Shown: positions 33,737 to 40,997, numbered from the stretch's first letter. The stretch: 40,997 nt of DNA from Ignavibacteriota bacterium (GCA_003142575.1 PLMS01000140.1:26286-67282); one strand, 5' to 3'. The notes: a model not told the origin generated them from the sequence alone. Numbers and translations: made by a program.

Positions 33737-33793
33737 CCCTAACCAGGCGCTCCCTACAAAAAAGTAGCGGGTTTTAGCGCCCATCCATTAGGG
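33737..33793 (+). other. attC6, short, with non-consensus crossover triplet (57 bp)
   Basis: R'' CCCTAAC (33737-33743), GGCGCT..AGCGCC arms, R' reads ATTAGGG (33787-33793), where the invariant G of GTT is A. Otherwise canonical. Confidence 0.78.
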
Positions 33794-33869
33794 CGGCAAT
33801 CAAACAGCTGAGATAAAACTCTTTGATTTGAATCAAGATTGGAACTAATTAACATCACAGGAGGCAAAA

Positions 33870-34415
33870 ATGAAAGTTCGAATATTCTTATTGCTAATCT
33901 TGTTTTTTGCCATCTGCAAAGAAGTTAAATCGGCTGACTGGAAATTCATTGGAGGGTCTATCATATATGGGGAAAATTACTACGGATTTTATGATGAGGA
34001 GACAAAAGAACGAAGGTCGAATGGCAATATTGTAGTCTGGATTAAATACATTAGTGTGCAACAGATTGATAGTATAACGAATGCTAAACAAGACACATTG
34101 GGTACTCTCGCTGTAAAAAAGCTTCTTCACAAATATTATCCACCATACGCGTTTATACAATCGGATACTTCGTTTAATGCAATGCTTGGTATTCTCCAAA
34201 AGGAGGTTGCTATAAATAATTTCCGAACAATAACAAAATTGATGATGCGTACCGAGTTCGATTGTAAACATAGAAAATCTAGAGGATTGTCTACGGTTGT
34301 TTACAATGATATCGGTGGAGTTGAGAATAGTTCAGCAACAAAAAATGAATGGAGCGATATTGTTCCAGAATCGAGTGGTGAATCAATGCTTAAAGTTCTC
34401 TGTAGTAAATATTAA
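33870..34415 (+). CDS. Secreted/periplasmic unknown protein in cassette (181 aa)
   Basis: AGGAGG lies 6 bases before the ATG. N-terminal Sec signal peptide (MKVRIFLLLILFFAIC, cleavage probably after KSA near residue 22). The mature part contains GGSIIYGENYYGFYDEET and NIVVWIKYISVQQIDSI, in a pattern seen in small hypotheticals that report on surface or stress variables. A C-terminal segment has TEFDCKHRKSRGL and SIVPES-like tails. No family named. The stop is 4 bases before attC7 R'', a tight cassette layout. Confidence 0.7.
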   Translation: MKVRIFLLLILFFAICKEVKSADWKFIGGSIIYGENYYGFYDEETKERRSNGNIVVWIKYISVQQIDSITNAKQDTLGTLAVKKLLHKYYPPYAFIQSDTSFNAMLGILQKEVAINNFRTITKLMMRTEFDCKHRKSRGLSTVVYNDIGGVENSSATKNEWSDIVPESSGESMLKVLCSKY

Positions 34416-34419
34416 TGCC

Positions 34420-34471
34420 GCCTAACCAGGCGCTCCCGCATCCCGATTTATCGGGAGCCGGTACGTTAGGC
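34420..34471 (+). other. attC7, short (52 bp)
   Basis: R'' GCCTAAC (34420-34426), GGCGCT, hairpin CCCGATTTATCGGG, GCCGGTAC, R' GTTAGGC (34465-34471). Confidence 0.88.
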
Positions 34472-34523
34472 GGCGGTAATTAAATCAATATATTCTCAAA
34501 AATTAATACTGGCAGATTAAATA

Positions 34524-34691
34524 ATGTTCTGGAAAGATTTTATACTTGGAATTGTATTTATTGTAGTCGGACTGGTTATTATGTGGAAAAATTACCCACA
34601 TCTCATGAGTAACGTCGGTTATTTAGGATTCATTTCATTATTTATTGGTATGATTTTAATATTTACTGCGATAATTAATAATTTTAACTGA
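34524..34691 (+). CDS. Small two-helix membrane protein in cassette (55 aa)
   Basis: ATG 34524 to TGA 34691, a 55-residue protein. It has two hydrophobic helices (FILGIVFIVVGLVIMW and YLGFISLFIGMILIFTAII) separated by a short polar turn, typical of a helical hairpin membrane peptide. It is the only coding candidate of the cassette 34466-34937, whose ends are perfectly complementary over 11 bases. No strong ribosome site. Role unknown. A toxin or a membrane modulator would fit the size, but nothing proves it. Confidence 0.6.
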   Translation: MFWKDFILGIVFIVVGLVIMWKNYPHLMSNVGYLGFISLFIGMILIFTAIINNFN

Positions 34692-34715
34692 AAAATATAT
34701 TTGAGCAACTCCGCC

Positions 34716-34943
34716 GCCTAACCAGGTGCTCCCGCCCAATAAGATGGCGGGCAGGCAAGCTCGGCTTGTCCAGAAGATTGAATCGCGCAAAGCGCGATAC
34801 TAATTATAAATGAGCGCGGTACGTTAAGTCCCGCTAAAAAGAAGCGGGATGCCGTAAAGCGGCACATGGCGAGTAGAGGTTTAGTGTTTAATTGAAAATT
34901 ATCAGCGCCGCATCCCGATTTATCGGGAGCCGGTTCGTTAGGT
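34716..34943 (+). other. attC8, long (228 bp)
   Basis: R'' GCCTAAC (34716-34722) to R' GTTAGGT (34937-34943). Includes the shared module at 34756-34815, an internal GTACGTTAAGT, and CCCGATTTATCGGG near the end. Fills the gap 34692-34992. Confidence 0.85.
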
Positions 34944-34992
34944 GGCAACCATAAATAAAGCGACAGCTATATATAAATGAAAGGAGTGGCAA

Positions 34993-35796
34993 TTGAATAG
35001 AATATTATTCCTAATTACATCAGTTTTACTCTTCCTGTGTGCACCAATGGCCGATACAGTGTGTGGTCAATCAAAAGACACAACACGCGCAAATGTTGTC
35101 AAACTTGCTCAAGGCTGCATACTGGTTTTAGATGAAAAAATCGACATAACCGATTCTCTTTCAGTTGAAATTATTGCGAGAATACAGAACATCATTCCAC
35201 GGATACAAAAATTGATACCTGCAGACAGCATAACTATCGACTTGGCAATGAGCAGTAGCGAAGTCTTGCCTATGTTTGGTGTGGGGGGAAGGACAACAAG
35301 CGACCATTCACTATCAATGTATTTCGATCCAAAGAATCCGAACTTTAGGGTAGAATTCTTGGTGCGTAGTTTGGTTCACGAATGTCTCCATCCTACTCGA
35401 CTCCGTATGCTTCATTGGCAATTGACACTGCTTGAATGCATGATTACGGAAGGTCTTGCCGACCATTTTATGATAGAACTTCTCAAGGGAGATCGACCAG
35501 CTTGGACTTCAGCGCTTACCGAAGAGGAAATTAAACAATACTTGGTTAAAGTAAAACCTGTGTTGCGACTCAAGCATGAATTATGGAACAATAAATTTAC
35601 TCAAAATTATTTTGTCCCGTGGATGTTCGGGAGAAAAGGAGACAATCCGATTCCTGGATGGACCGGCTATACACTCGGCTGGAGGATAGTTGATAACTAT
35701 TTAAGAGCTCATCCTGAAGTTCGAACTTCCGATTTAGTGTTTACACCAGCTGAGGTAATTGCTAGTTCGACTCCTGAATTAGTCGATTCGAAATAG
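34993..35796 (+). CDS. Putative exported Zn metalloprotease, DUF2268-like, in cassette
   Basis: 267 residues. TTG start (34993-34995) with AAGGAG at 34981-34986. A signal peptide (LFLITSVLLFLCAPMADTVCG) indicates export, and the Cys in it is not in a good lipobox. VHECLHPTRL supplies an HExxH zinc motif, and ECMITEGLADHF supplies the third (Glu) ligand region. PGWTGYTLGWRIVDNYL is a motif of the DUF2268 predicted Zn-dependent protease family. Cassettes rarely encode proteases, so this is a notable cargo. Substrate unknown. Confidence 0.75.
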   Translation: MNRILFLITSVLLFLCAPMADTVCGQSKDTTRANVVKLAQGCILVLDEKIDITDSLSVEIIARIQNIIPRIQKLIPADSITIDLAMSSSEVLPMFGVGGRTTSDHSLSMYFDPKNPNFRVEFLVRSLVHECLHPTRLRMLHWQLTLLECMITEGLADHFMIELLKGDRPAWTSALTEEEIKQYLVKVKPVLRLKHELWNNKFTQNYFVPWMFGRKGDNPIPGWTGYTLGWRIVDNYLRAHPEVRTSDLVFTPAEVIASSTPELVDSK

Positions 35797-35873
35797 CCGT
35801 TTAGACCACAACATTGTGCATTAACTCATAATCGTTCTTTTGATTTCAGGTGTATATAACCTACTGTGTTGCG

Positions 35874-35941
35874 GCATAACCAGGCGCTCCCTGCTAATCT
35901 CGTAAAAAGCACGGGATAAACTTAGCGCCGGTCCGTTAGGC
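35874..35941 (+). other. attC9, medium (68 bp)
   Basis: R'' GCATAAC (35874-35880), GGCGCT, hairpin CCCGT/ACGGG type module (CTCGTAAAAAGCACGGG), AGCGCC, R' GTTAGGC (35935-35941). The ~180 bases between it and the next ATG hold only a tiny ORF without supporting signal. Confidence 0.86.
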
Positions 35942-36123
35942 AGCAATCAAAACTTTTATCATGACAAAATATATTATCAATTTATTCCTTGCATTAAATG
36001 TAATGGAAATCCTGCCGCACGTAAATTCTTTTACGAGCTAGAGAAGTGATGACATTTAATTATATTCATGTATCGGAACAATCTAATTCCACGGATGTTA
36101 CAAGAATAATGCTGTGAGAGACA

Positions 36124-37584
36124 ATGAAGATTCATATACCATCTAAAATGTTTTCGATAATATTATTAATAAATCAAAGTGCATTTTTCATTCTTCTAGT
36201 GCTTTTATTCACCGCACCAGTATTATCGCAGCTGCCGACGGCATCTGAAATTGCAAAAAACATGAAGGCAGGCTGGAATATTGTTAACACATTGGAAGTT
36301 CCGAACAGCGATCTTAATGCCGAAACATATTGGGGTAATCCAAAAGTCAACCAAACATTGATTACTGCAGTGCGCAATGCAGGATTTAATACTATTCGCA
36401 TCCCTTGTGCGTGGGATAGCCATGCAAATAAAATGACGATGGTTATCGATACGGCATGGCTTAGACGTGTTAGAGAAGTTGTTGATTATTGCTATGCTAA
36501 TAATATGTACATATTCATTAACTGCCATTGGGATAATGGCTGGCTTGAGAATAATGTGACTGTTGCAATGAAAGATTCCGTCAACAAAAAACAAAACGCA
36601 TATTGGACACAGATAGCTAATTATTTTAAGAACTACGACGAGCATCTTTTATTTGCCAGCGCAAACGAACCGAATGTGAGCGATGCAACCGGGATGACTG
36701 TTTTATTATCCTATCATCAAACATTTATCGATGCCGTGCGCTCCACCGGCGGCAATAACAGCTCGCGTGTGTTGATCATCCAATGCCCATCAACGGATAT
36801 TCAAACAACCAATACCTATATGAACACGCTGCCGACTGATCAAATCAACAACCGGCTGATGGTCGAACTTCATTATTATACACCATGGAATTTTTGCGGT
36901 ATGTCAAGCGATGCCAGCTGGGGCAATATGTTTTACTTCTGGGGAAACAATTATCATTCGACAACAAATCCAAGCAGAAATGCGACCTGGGGCGAGGAAA
37001 GCACCGTTGAATCCTATTTTCAATTAATGAAGACAAAGTTCTTCGATAAGGGAATTCCAATAATCCTCGGTGAATATGGTGCCATTAAACGTACATCTCT
37101 TACAGGAGACGATCTGGCGCTCCACATCGCTTCAAGGGAATACTGGTTTCAATATATCACCAATGCGGCTCTCCGGTATGGTATGATTCCCTTTTGTTGG
37201 GATAACGGAATATTTGATCGAAATAATGGAGCAGTTCTTGATCAGGGCACATTGGATGCTATCATGAGAGGTGCCATCGTGGCAACATCGGTGCAAACGT
37301 CCAAAAAGTCGGAATCGAATGCGACAGCGGAATATGTCACGGCGATGCCCAATCCGGTAAGAGCTTCAACGACGATTCAATTTTCTATACGCACGAATGC
37401 CCGCACGGACATTATGATCTACAATATTCTTGGGCAGCAAGTTGCTCGCTTTAACGATTTACCGATTGGCACCGGGCTGCAAAGTGTCGCATGGAATCCT
37501 GCTACCTTAACAAACGGCATCTATTTTATCGTTGTCCACAGCGGTAATCGCATGTTGACGAATAAGATTGTATTAGTACGTTAA
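36124..37584 (+). CDS. Secreted glycoside hydrolase family 5 (cellulase-like) with T9SS type A sorting tail, in cassette
   Basis: 486 residues. Signal peptide (FFILLVLLFTAPVLSQ). GH5 domain about residues 45-370: MKAGWNIVNTLE, AGFNTIRIPCAWD, YIFINCHWDNGW (conserved His), FASANEPNV (acid/base Glu), MVELHYYTPWNF and IILGEYGAI (nucleophile Glu). Catalytic residues are intact. The C-terminal ~75 residues (MPNPVRASTTIQFSI, YNILGQQVARF, GIYFIVVHSG..TNKIVLVR) are a Por secretion (type 9) sorting domain. It should be exported and surface-attached or released, hydrolysing beta-glucans or similar. It occupies a 1.9-kb cassette, large for an integron cassette. Confidence 0.9.
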   Translation: MKIHIPSKMFSIILLINQSAFFILLVLLFTAPVLSQLPTASEIAKNMKAGWNIVNTLEVPNSDLNAETYWGNPKVNQTLITAVRNAGFNTIRIPCAWDSHANKMTMVIDTAWLRRVREVVDYCYANNMYIFINCHWDNGWLENNVTVAMKDSVNKKQNAYWTQIANYFKNYDEHLLFASANEPNVSDATGMTVLLSYHQTFIDAVRSTGGNNSSRVLIIQCPSTDIQTTNTYMNTLPTDQINNRLMVELHYYTPWNFCGMSSDASWGNMFYFWGNNYHSTTNPSRNATWGEESTVESYFQLMKTKFFDKGIPIILGEYGAIKRTSLTGDDLALHIASREYWFQYITNAALRYGMIPFCWDNGIFDRNNGAVLDQGTLDAIMRGAIVATSVQTSKKSESNATAEYVTAMPNPVRASTTIQFSIRTNARTDIMIYNILGQQVARFNDLPIGTGLQSVAWNPATLTNGIYFIVVHSGNRMLTNKIVLVR

Positions 37585-37682
37585 GAACAAAATATGGTGC
37601 ATGATTTAACGTCGCATTCAAAAAAAGAACAAACACTTTTAGTTACCACTCCTAAATATTAACTTCATACTATTGAATTGCC

Positions 37683-37834
37683 GCCTAACCAAGCGCTCAA
37701 GCTGACGGAATGAGCTGGGTGCGAAAGTCATGGCGCGCATAGGTTGAGTACAAAATTGAAAGTTAGTATAATGAACTATAAAAATAGTAATCCCGCAAAG
37801 CGGGATTACAGTTATGGGGCTCCGCCTGTTAGGC
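37683..37834 (+). other. attC10, long (152 bp)
   Basis: R'' GCCTAAC (37683-37689) to R' GTTAGGC (37828-37834). Includes AAGCTGACGGAATGAGCT and ATCCCGCAAAGCGGGAT palindromes and the ACAGTTATGGGGCTCCGCCT end module shared with attC11. Cassette start TTAGGCAGCAAT pairs with its R'' ATTGCCGCCTAA. Confidence 0.85.
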
Positions 37835-37877
37835 GGCAAGAAATTAGTTTTTCTAATGAGAAGGGTGTGTTAGTGGA

Positions 37878-38246
37878 ATGCCAGTAGCATATCGTTTCGA
37901 TTCTAATATAATTGTCATAGAAATGGTTGGTGAATATTCTTTGGACGATATTCGCACGACAATTCTCAACTCGCTTGCTGATTCTAAATGCCCGACCACC
38001 CCTTTCATATTGGTTAATCTTAGTGGATCTCGGAGTATTTATAATAGGTCTTCAGATGATGTTAAAACTATAGCACTTTCTCTTGCCTCGCTGGCCAAAC
38101 GCTTCAATAATCGTATTGCTTTGGTTGCTCCAGACGATTTCCCGTACGGACTAATGCGTATGGGTTCAGTATTCTCAGCAATGGCTGGATTTGAGCCAGA
38201 AGTATTTCGCACTTATGCTGACGCTCGGAAATGGATACTATCATGA
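37878..38246 (+). CDS. SpoIIAA/STAS-like cassette protein (122 aa)
   Basis: A small soluble protein without signal peptide. The pattern beta-turn-helix (IIVIEMVGEYSLDDIRTTIL, then PFILVNLSGSRSIYNRSSDD) and RIALVAPDDFPYGLMRMGSV with a C-terminal YADARKWIL helix resembles SpoIIAA-like/STAS-related proteins found as hypotheticals. The key phosphorylatable serine position cannot be fixed by eye. It is the sole gene of the cassette 37829-38550. The ribosome site is weak (AAGG about 15 bases upstream). Function unknown. Confidence 0.65.
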   Translation: MPVAYRFDSNIIVIEMVGEYSLDDIRTTILNSLADSKCPTTPFILVNLSGSRSIYNRSSDDVKTIALSLASLAKRFNNRIALVAPDDFPYGLMRMGSVFSAMAGFEPEVFRTYADARKWILS

Positions 38247-38258
38247 AATTCTCTTGCC

Positions 38259-38556
38259 AGCTAACCAGTCGCTTCCCGCTAATCCCGTAAAAAACACGGG
38301 ACGCAAAAAACGCGAATACAGCGGGGTAAGCAAGCTCGGCTTGTCCAGATGATTGAATCGCAGCCGAAGGCCTGAGAATGTTATTGCACGAAGTGCAATT
38401 CAAATTAGTGAGATGCAAAATTCATGTCGAGCATGGGTTTTATTTTAATTTGTGAGCCAAAGGCTCATGCGCGTCAGGCGCAAAAGTTGGTATAATGAAC
38501 TATAGAAGAGGAAACACGCTTCGCGTGTTACAGTTATGGGGCTCCGCCTGTTAGGC
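38259..38556 (+). other. attC11, very long (298 bp)
   Basis: R'' AGCTAAC (38259-38265) to R' GTTAGGC (38550-38556). Built of modules: CCCGTAAAAAACACGGG, a diverged copy of the 60-base module (from 38331), GTGAGCCAAAGGCTCATGC, GCGTCAGGCGC, ACACGCTTCGCGTGT and the ACAGTTATGGGGCTCCGCCT end. Fills the gap 38247-38571. Confidence 0.82.
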
Positions 38557-38571
38557 AGTTAAAGAATATTT

Positions 38572-39000
38572 ATGGACAGAATCATAGTATTTATATTAAC
38601 GTGTAGTCTTGGTAGTATAATTGGATTGATATGGTCTTTAATAAATCTTTGGCGAGGTTTACAAAGTCGGTATTGGGACCGAGTTGACTGTGAGATTCTT
38701 GAGTCTCGATTAAGCCTGTTCCCTTTTAAGTTTTATCCGTTCATTTCCTATCAATACAAAATTGATGGTATACCCTGCAAAGGGAAGAGAATAAAATATG
38801 GTGGCGTAAGGCAAGGTTATTTCAGAGCAAGTGCTTATTGTGATCAATATATTAAAGGGGAAACATATCAGGTAAGTGTCGACCCAAATAATTTTAGAAG
38901 AAGCGTTTTAGAACCTGGTCCTTCTCCGCAAATCTACGGGGCGATTATCCTTTGTATACTTATCGGATTAATAGGTTTAAATGGATTATTAACTTACTGA
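38572..39000 (+). CDS. DUF3592-like membrane protein in cassette (142 aa)
   Basis: N-terminal membrane helix (IIVFILTCSLGSIIGLIWSL), soluble middle and C-terminal helix (IYGAIILCILIGLIGLNGLL). RYWDRVDCEILESR, YPFISYQYKIDGIPCKGKRI and GETYQVSVDPNNFRRSVLEP correspond to the W..V.g.I / Y.Y...G..y.g.ri / y.V.vdP.np..svLe pattern of DUF3592. Integral membrane protein of unknown role. Sole gene of the cassette 38551-39379. Confidence 0.78.
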   Translation: MDRIIVFILTCSLGSIIGLIWSLINLWRGLQSRYWDRVDCEILESRLSLFPFKFYPFISYQYKIDGIPCKGKRIKYGGVRQGYFRASAYCDQYIKGETYQVSVDPNNFRRSVLEPGPSPQIYGAIILCILIGLIGLNGLLTY

Positions 39001-39051
39001 TGGACTCATCGTTAAAAGAACGACTATTGTGTCAAAATTCAATCTGTCGCC

Positions 39052-39385
39052 GCCTAACCATGTGCTTCCCGACCAAGAGCGTCGGGACAGGCAAGCTCGG
39101 CTTGTCCAGATAACTGAATCGCGCGAAGCGCGATACTAAAATATGAATGAGCGTCCCGTAAAAAGCACGGGATAAATGGATAAGTTAAGCATGGCTTGCA
39201 ACGGTTTTGTATATTTTGTGAGCCAAAGGCTCATGCGCCTCTGGCGCAAAAGCTATCAGCATGAACTTGTTTCGTAATCTACATATTGAAAGTTTGCAGT
39301 GCCGCAGTCCGATCCCGCATAAGCGGGATCGCGATCGCGTTCCATTGTGTAACAATGGAACGGACTTAGCGCCCGTCCGTTATGC
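39052..39385 (+). other. attC12, very long (334 bp)
   Basis: R'' GCCTAAC (39052-39058) to R' GTTATGC (39379-39385). Contains the 60-base module (39092-39152), CCCGTAAAAAGCACGGG, GTGAGCCAAAGGCTCATGC, GATCCCGCATAAGCGGGATC and GTTCCATTGTGTAACAATGG hairpins, then AGCGCC near the end. The longest attC here. Explains the gap 39001-39487, including an internal ORF. Confidence 0.8.
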
Positions 39386-39487
39386 CGCTTGTGCTTTAAC
39401 AGAAGTTAGCGCCAAGCAAAATAGATTAAAAATCAATAACTTTACATTTTATAATTACGATTATGTTTAATAAAAATTAGTTGAAAC

Positions 39488-40997
39488 ATGAAGAAAACTC
39501 TTATAATGACATTGCTCATTCAATTGAGTTATTTAGCGAATGCACAGTATCAAACTAATACTATTAAAAAAGGCGATGGGTATTATTTGAATCCAATTTT
39601 CGCTGGAGATTACCCTGACCCAAGTATATTGCGCGATGGCAGTGATTACTATATAGTCCATTCATCTTTCGAATATTATCCGGGGTTATTAATTTGGCAT
39701 TCAAAAGATTTAATAAACTGGACTCCAGTTACAAATGCATTGCACAAATATGTGGGTTCGGTTTGGGCACCCAATCTCGTGAAATATAAAAACAAATATT
39801 ACATCTATTTTCCTGCCAATAATACCAATTATGTAGTCACTACCGATTCAATTATAGGTCCATGGAGTGATCCTGTAGATTTGAAAATAGGTAATATCGA
39901 TCCAGGACATTTTACTGACGCTGAAGGAAAACGATATTTGTACTTTAGTAGTGGAGGGTATGTTCCATTGTCTGACGATGGACTTTCTGTTACAGGCGAA
40001 ATCAAAAATACTTACAGTGGCTGGCCAATACCTCGCGAATGGACAATTGAATGTTTTTGTATGGAAGGTCCGAAGCTCGTTCAACGAGGCGATTATTATT
40101 ATCTGACAGTTGCTGAAGGTGGAACAGCTGGTCCTGCGACAAGTCACATGGTAATTTCTGCACGTTCAAAGTCGCCTTTTGGTCCCTGGGAGAATTCGCC
40201 GTTCAACCCTATCATTCGAACACAAGAAAGCTCTGAAAGATGGTGGTCCAAAGGACATGGTACGTTATTCGAAGATGCAACAGGAAATTGGTGGATGGTA
40301 TTTCACGGATATGAAAACGGACATTATAATATGGGCCGTCAAACTTTACTTCAGCCCATTGAATGGACAAAAGACGGTTGGTTTAAAACACCAGATGGTA
40401 TTAAAACAGATGAACCAATTAAAAAAACTGCAGGAATAGTTTCAGATGCTGTATTTTCCTTAAATGATAACTTTGAAGGCAATAAGTTAAAACCACAATG
40501 GAAATTCTTTGGTGAATACGATACCAGTAGATTTCATTTGATTGATAACAGTTTGCTTATTAAGACCAAAGGGCACTCTGTTGGTGATTGTTCTCCATTA
40601 CTTTGTATTCCATCAGACCATTCATATACAGCACAGGTAGAGTTATTTATTGAAGGAGAAGCAACCGGCGGATTGGTACTTTTTTATAACAATAATGCGT
40701 ATTCGGGTATATTAGCAGACAAAGAAAATATTTTAGCTAATCTCCGAGGTTGGCAATTCCCTACCGAAAAACAGGCAACTAAAAATCACGTATTTCTTCG
40801 CATCGAAAATATTAATAATACAGTTAATATGTATTACAGCAATGATGGAGAAAAATGGAACAAAATAGAAAATTCTCTTGAAGTTTCTGCTTACCATCAT
40901 AATGTTCTCGGTGGTTTTTTAAGTTTACGGCTTGGACTTTGTTCTATAGGTGATGGGAAAGTCAAATTTAAGAACTTCATATACAAATCCATAAAAT
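39488..40997 (+). CDS. Secreted glycoside hydrolase family 43 enzyme (xylosidase/arabinofuranosidase-like), cut at right edge
   Basis: 503 codons to the edge. Signal peptide (LIMTLLIQLSYLANAQ). GH43 five-bladed propeller: AGDYPDPSILRDGSDYY (catalytic base Asp), GSVWAPNLVKYKNKYYIYF, NIDPGHFTDAEGKRYLYF (pKa-modulating Asp region), FCMEGPKLVQRGDYYYLTVA (general-acid Glu), SKGHGTLFEDATGNWWMVFH. A C-terminal beta-sandwich (FEGNKLKPQWKFFGEYD, then GGLVLFYNN and LSLRLGLCSIGDGKVKFKNF) is the usual GH43 accessory domain and seems nearly complete. It should act on arabinose- or xylose-containing polysaccharides outside the cell. It follows attC12, so it is probably another cassette, but its closing attC is outside the window. 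Confidence 0.9.
   Translation, partial: MKKTLIMTLLIQLSYLANAQYQTNTIKKGDGYYLNPIFAGDYPDPSILRDGSDYYIVHSSFEYYPGLLIWHSKDLINWTPVTNALHKYVGSVWAPNLVKYKNKYYIYFPANNTNYVVTTDSIIGPWSDPVDLKIGNIDPGHFTDAEGKRYLYFSSGGYVPLSDDGLSVTGEIKNTYSGWPIPREWTIECFCMEGPKLVQRGDYYYLTVAEGGTAGPATSHMVISARSKSPFGPWENSPFNPIIRTQESSERWWSKGHGTLFEDATGNWWMVFHGYENGHYNMGRQTLLQPIEWTKDGWFKTPDGIKTDEPIKKTAGIVSDAVFSLNDNFEGNKLKPQWKFFGEYDTSRFHLIDNSLLIKTKGHSVGDCSPLLCIPSDHSYTAQVELFIEGEATGGLVLFYNNNAYSGILADKENILANLRGWQFPTEKQATKNHVFLRIENINNTVNMYYSNDGEKWNKIENSLEVSAYHHNVLGGFLSLRLGLCSIGDGKVKFKNFIYKSIK

Larger units (their letters stand above)
28896..39385 (+). mobile_element. Integron gene-cassette array without integrase in view (CALIN-type)
   Basis: At least twelve cassettes follow each other, each with one plus-strand gene (rarely plus an RNA) closed by an attC site of form (G)CCTAAC...GTTAGGC or a close variant. 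Site ends at GTTRRRY-type triplets: 28896 (left limit), 30209, 30665, 31801, 32727, 33173, 33787, 34465, 34937, 35935, 37828, 38550 and 39379. Boundaries are confirmed because the first bases of each cassette are complementary to the R'' at its own end. Examples are cassette 34466-34937 (TTAGGCGGCGG with CCGCCGCCTAA) and 28897-30209 (TTATGTCGCTTGTC with GACAAGCGGCATAA). No integrase gene lies in the window. The array probably continues past 40997. Confidence 0.88.

Noticed and set aside
35960-36043. Tiny ORF (~26 codons) upstream of the GH5 gene
   Set aside because: Too short, no ribosome site and no recognisable leader-peptide pattern.
30018-39385. CRISPR array
   Set aside because: Repeats are irregularly spaced at 0.4-1.9 kb, differ in length from 52 to 334 bp and separate genes, not short spacers.
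39261-39470. Plus-strand ORF of 69 codons
   Set aside because: It lies inside attC12 and its palindromes and has no ribosome site.
28896-40997. Integron integrase gene within or beside the array
   Set aside because: No tyrosine-recombinase frame is visible on either strand between pckG and the right edge.

Overview
The window looks like a chromosomal segment of a Bacteroidota/Ignavibacteria-type (FCB group) bacterium. The support is a type 9 secretion (Por) sorting tail on a secreted cellulase-like enzyme, a DUF4954 beta-helix protein, a BamA-like protein with the N-terminal region typical of that group, GTP-type PEP carboxykinase and moderate GC. The exact lineage is inference. Layout: (1) 1-8244, minus strand: DUF4954 protein (cut by the left edge), glutamate racemase murI, PII uridylyltransferase glnD and a large BamA-like outer-membrane protein. 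(2) 8295-16677, minus strand: a tightly overlapping operon for a membrane complex of the group 4 hydrogenase / complex I superfamily (HyfB-, HyfC-, HyfE-, HyfF-, HyfG- and HyfH/I-like). Its large subunit has lost the Ni-Fe ligand cysteines, so it is an energy-converting-hydrogenase-related (Ehr-type) complex and not a hydrogenase. Two regulators head the operon: a MerR protein and an HTH-EIIA (PtsN-like) fusion. (3) 16863-28322, plus strand: ordinary metabolism. This holds delta-1-pyrroline-5-carboxylate dehydrogenase, two tandem zinc-ribbon/DUF2007 proteins, sucC, gatB, a 23S-intervening-sequence-type four-helix-bundle gene between degenerate repeats, tpiA, a Ycf46-like AAA ATPase broken by one amber codon in its Walker A motif, an aspartate-type aminotransferase and pckG with a clear terminator. 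(4) 28896 to the right edge: a long integron gene-cassette array without an integrase in view (CALIN-type). I can place twelve attC sites (one a remnant) and about twelve complete cassettes. Each cassette typically has one plus-strand gene, mostly a lipoprotein, a secreted or a membrane protein of unknown function, followed by attC. The array also carries a DUF2268-type metalloprotease, a secreted GH5 glycosidase with a T9SS tail and, at the right edge, a secreted GH43 enzyme. Cassette boundaries are supported by complementarity between the first bases of each cassette and its own terminal R'' site. The first cassette carries an unknown helical protein and a class II tRNA-like gene with a GAA anticodon loop. 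Several attC bodies are greatly enlarged (up to 334 bp) by shared palindromic modules. How it fits together: regions 1-3 are core metabolism plus an ion-translocating redox complex under dedicated control. Region 4 is accessory, laterally assembled DNA that appears to diversify the cell envelope and secretome. The most unusual items are the tRNA-like cassette, the modular long attC sites, the cassette-borne glycosidases, the cysteine-less Ehr complex with its regulators, and the amber-interrupted ATPase.
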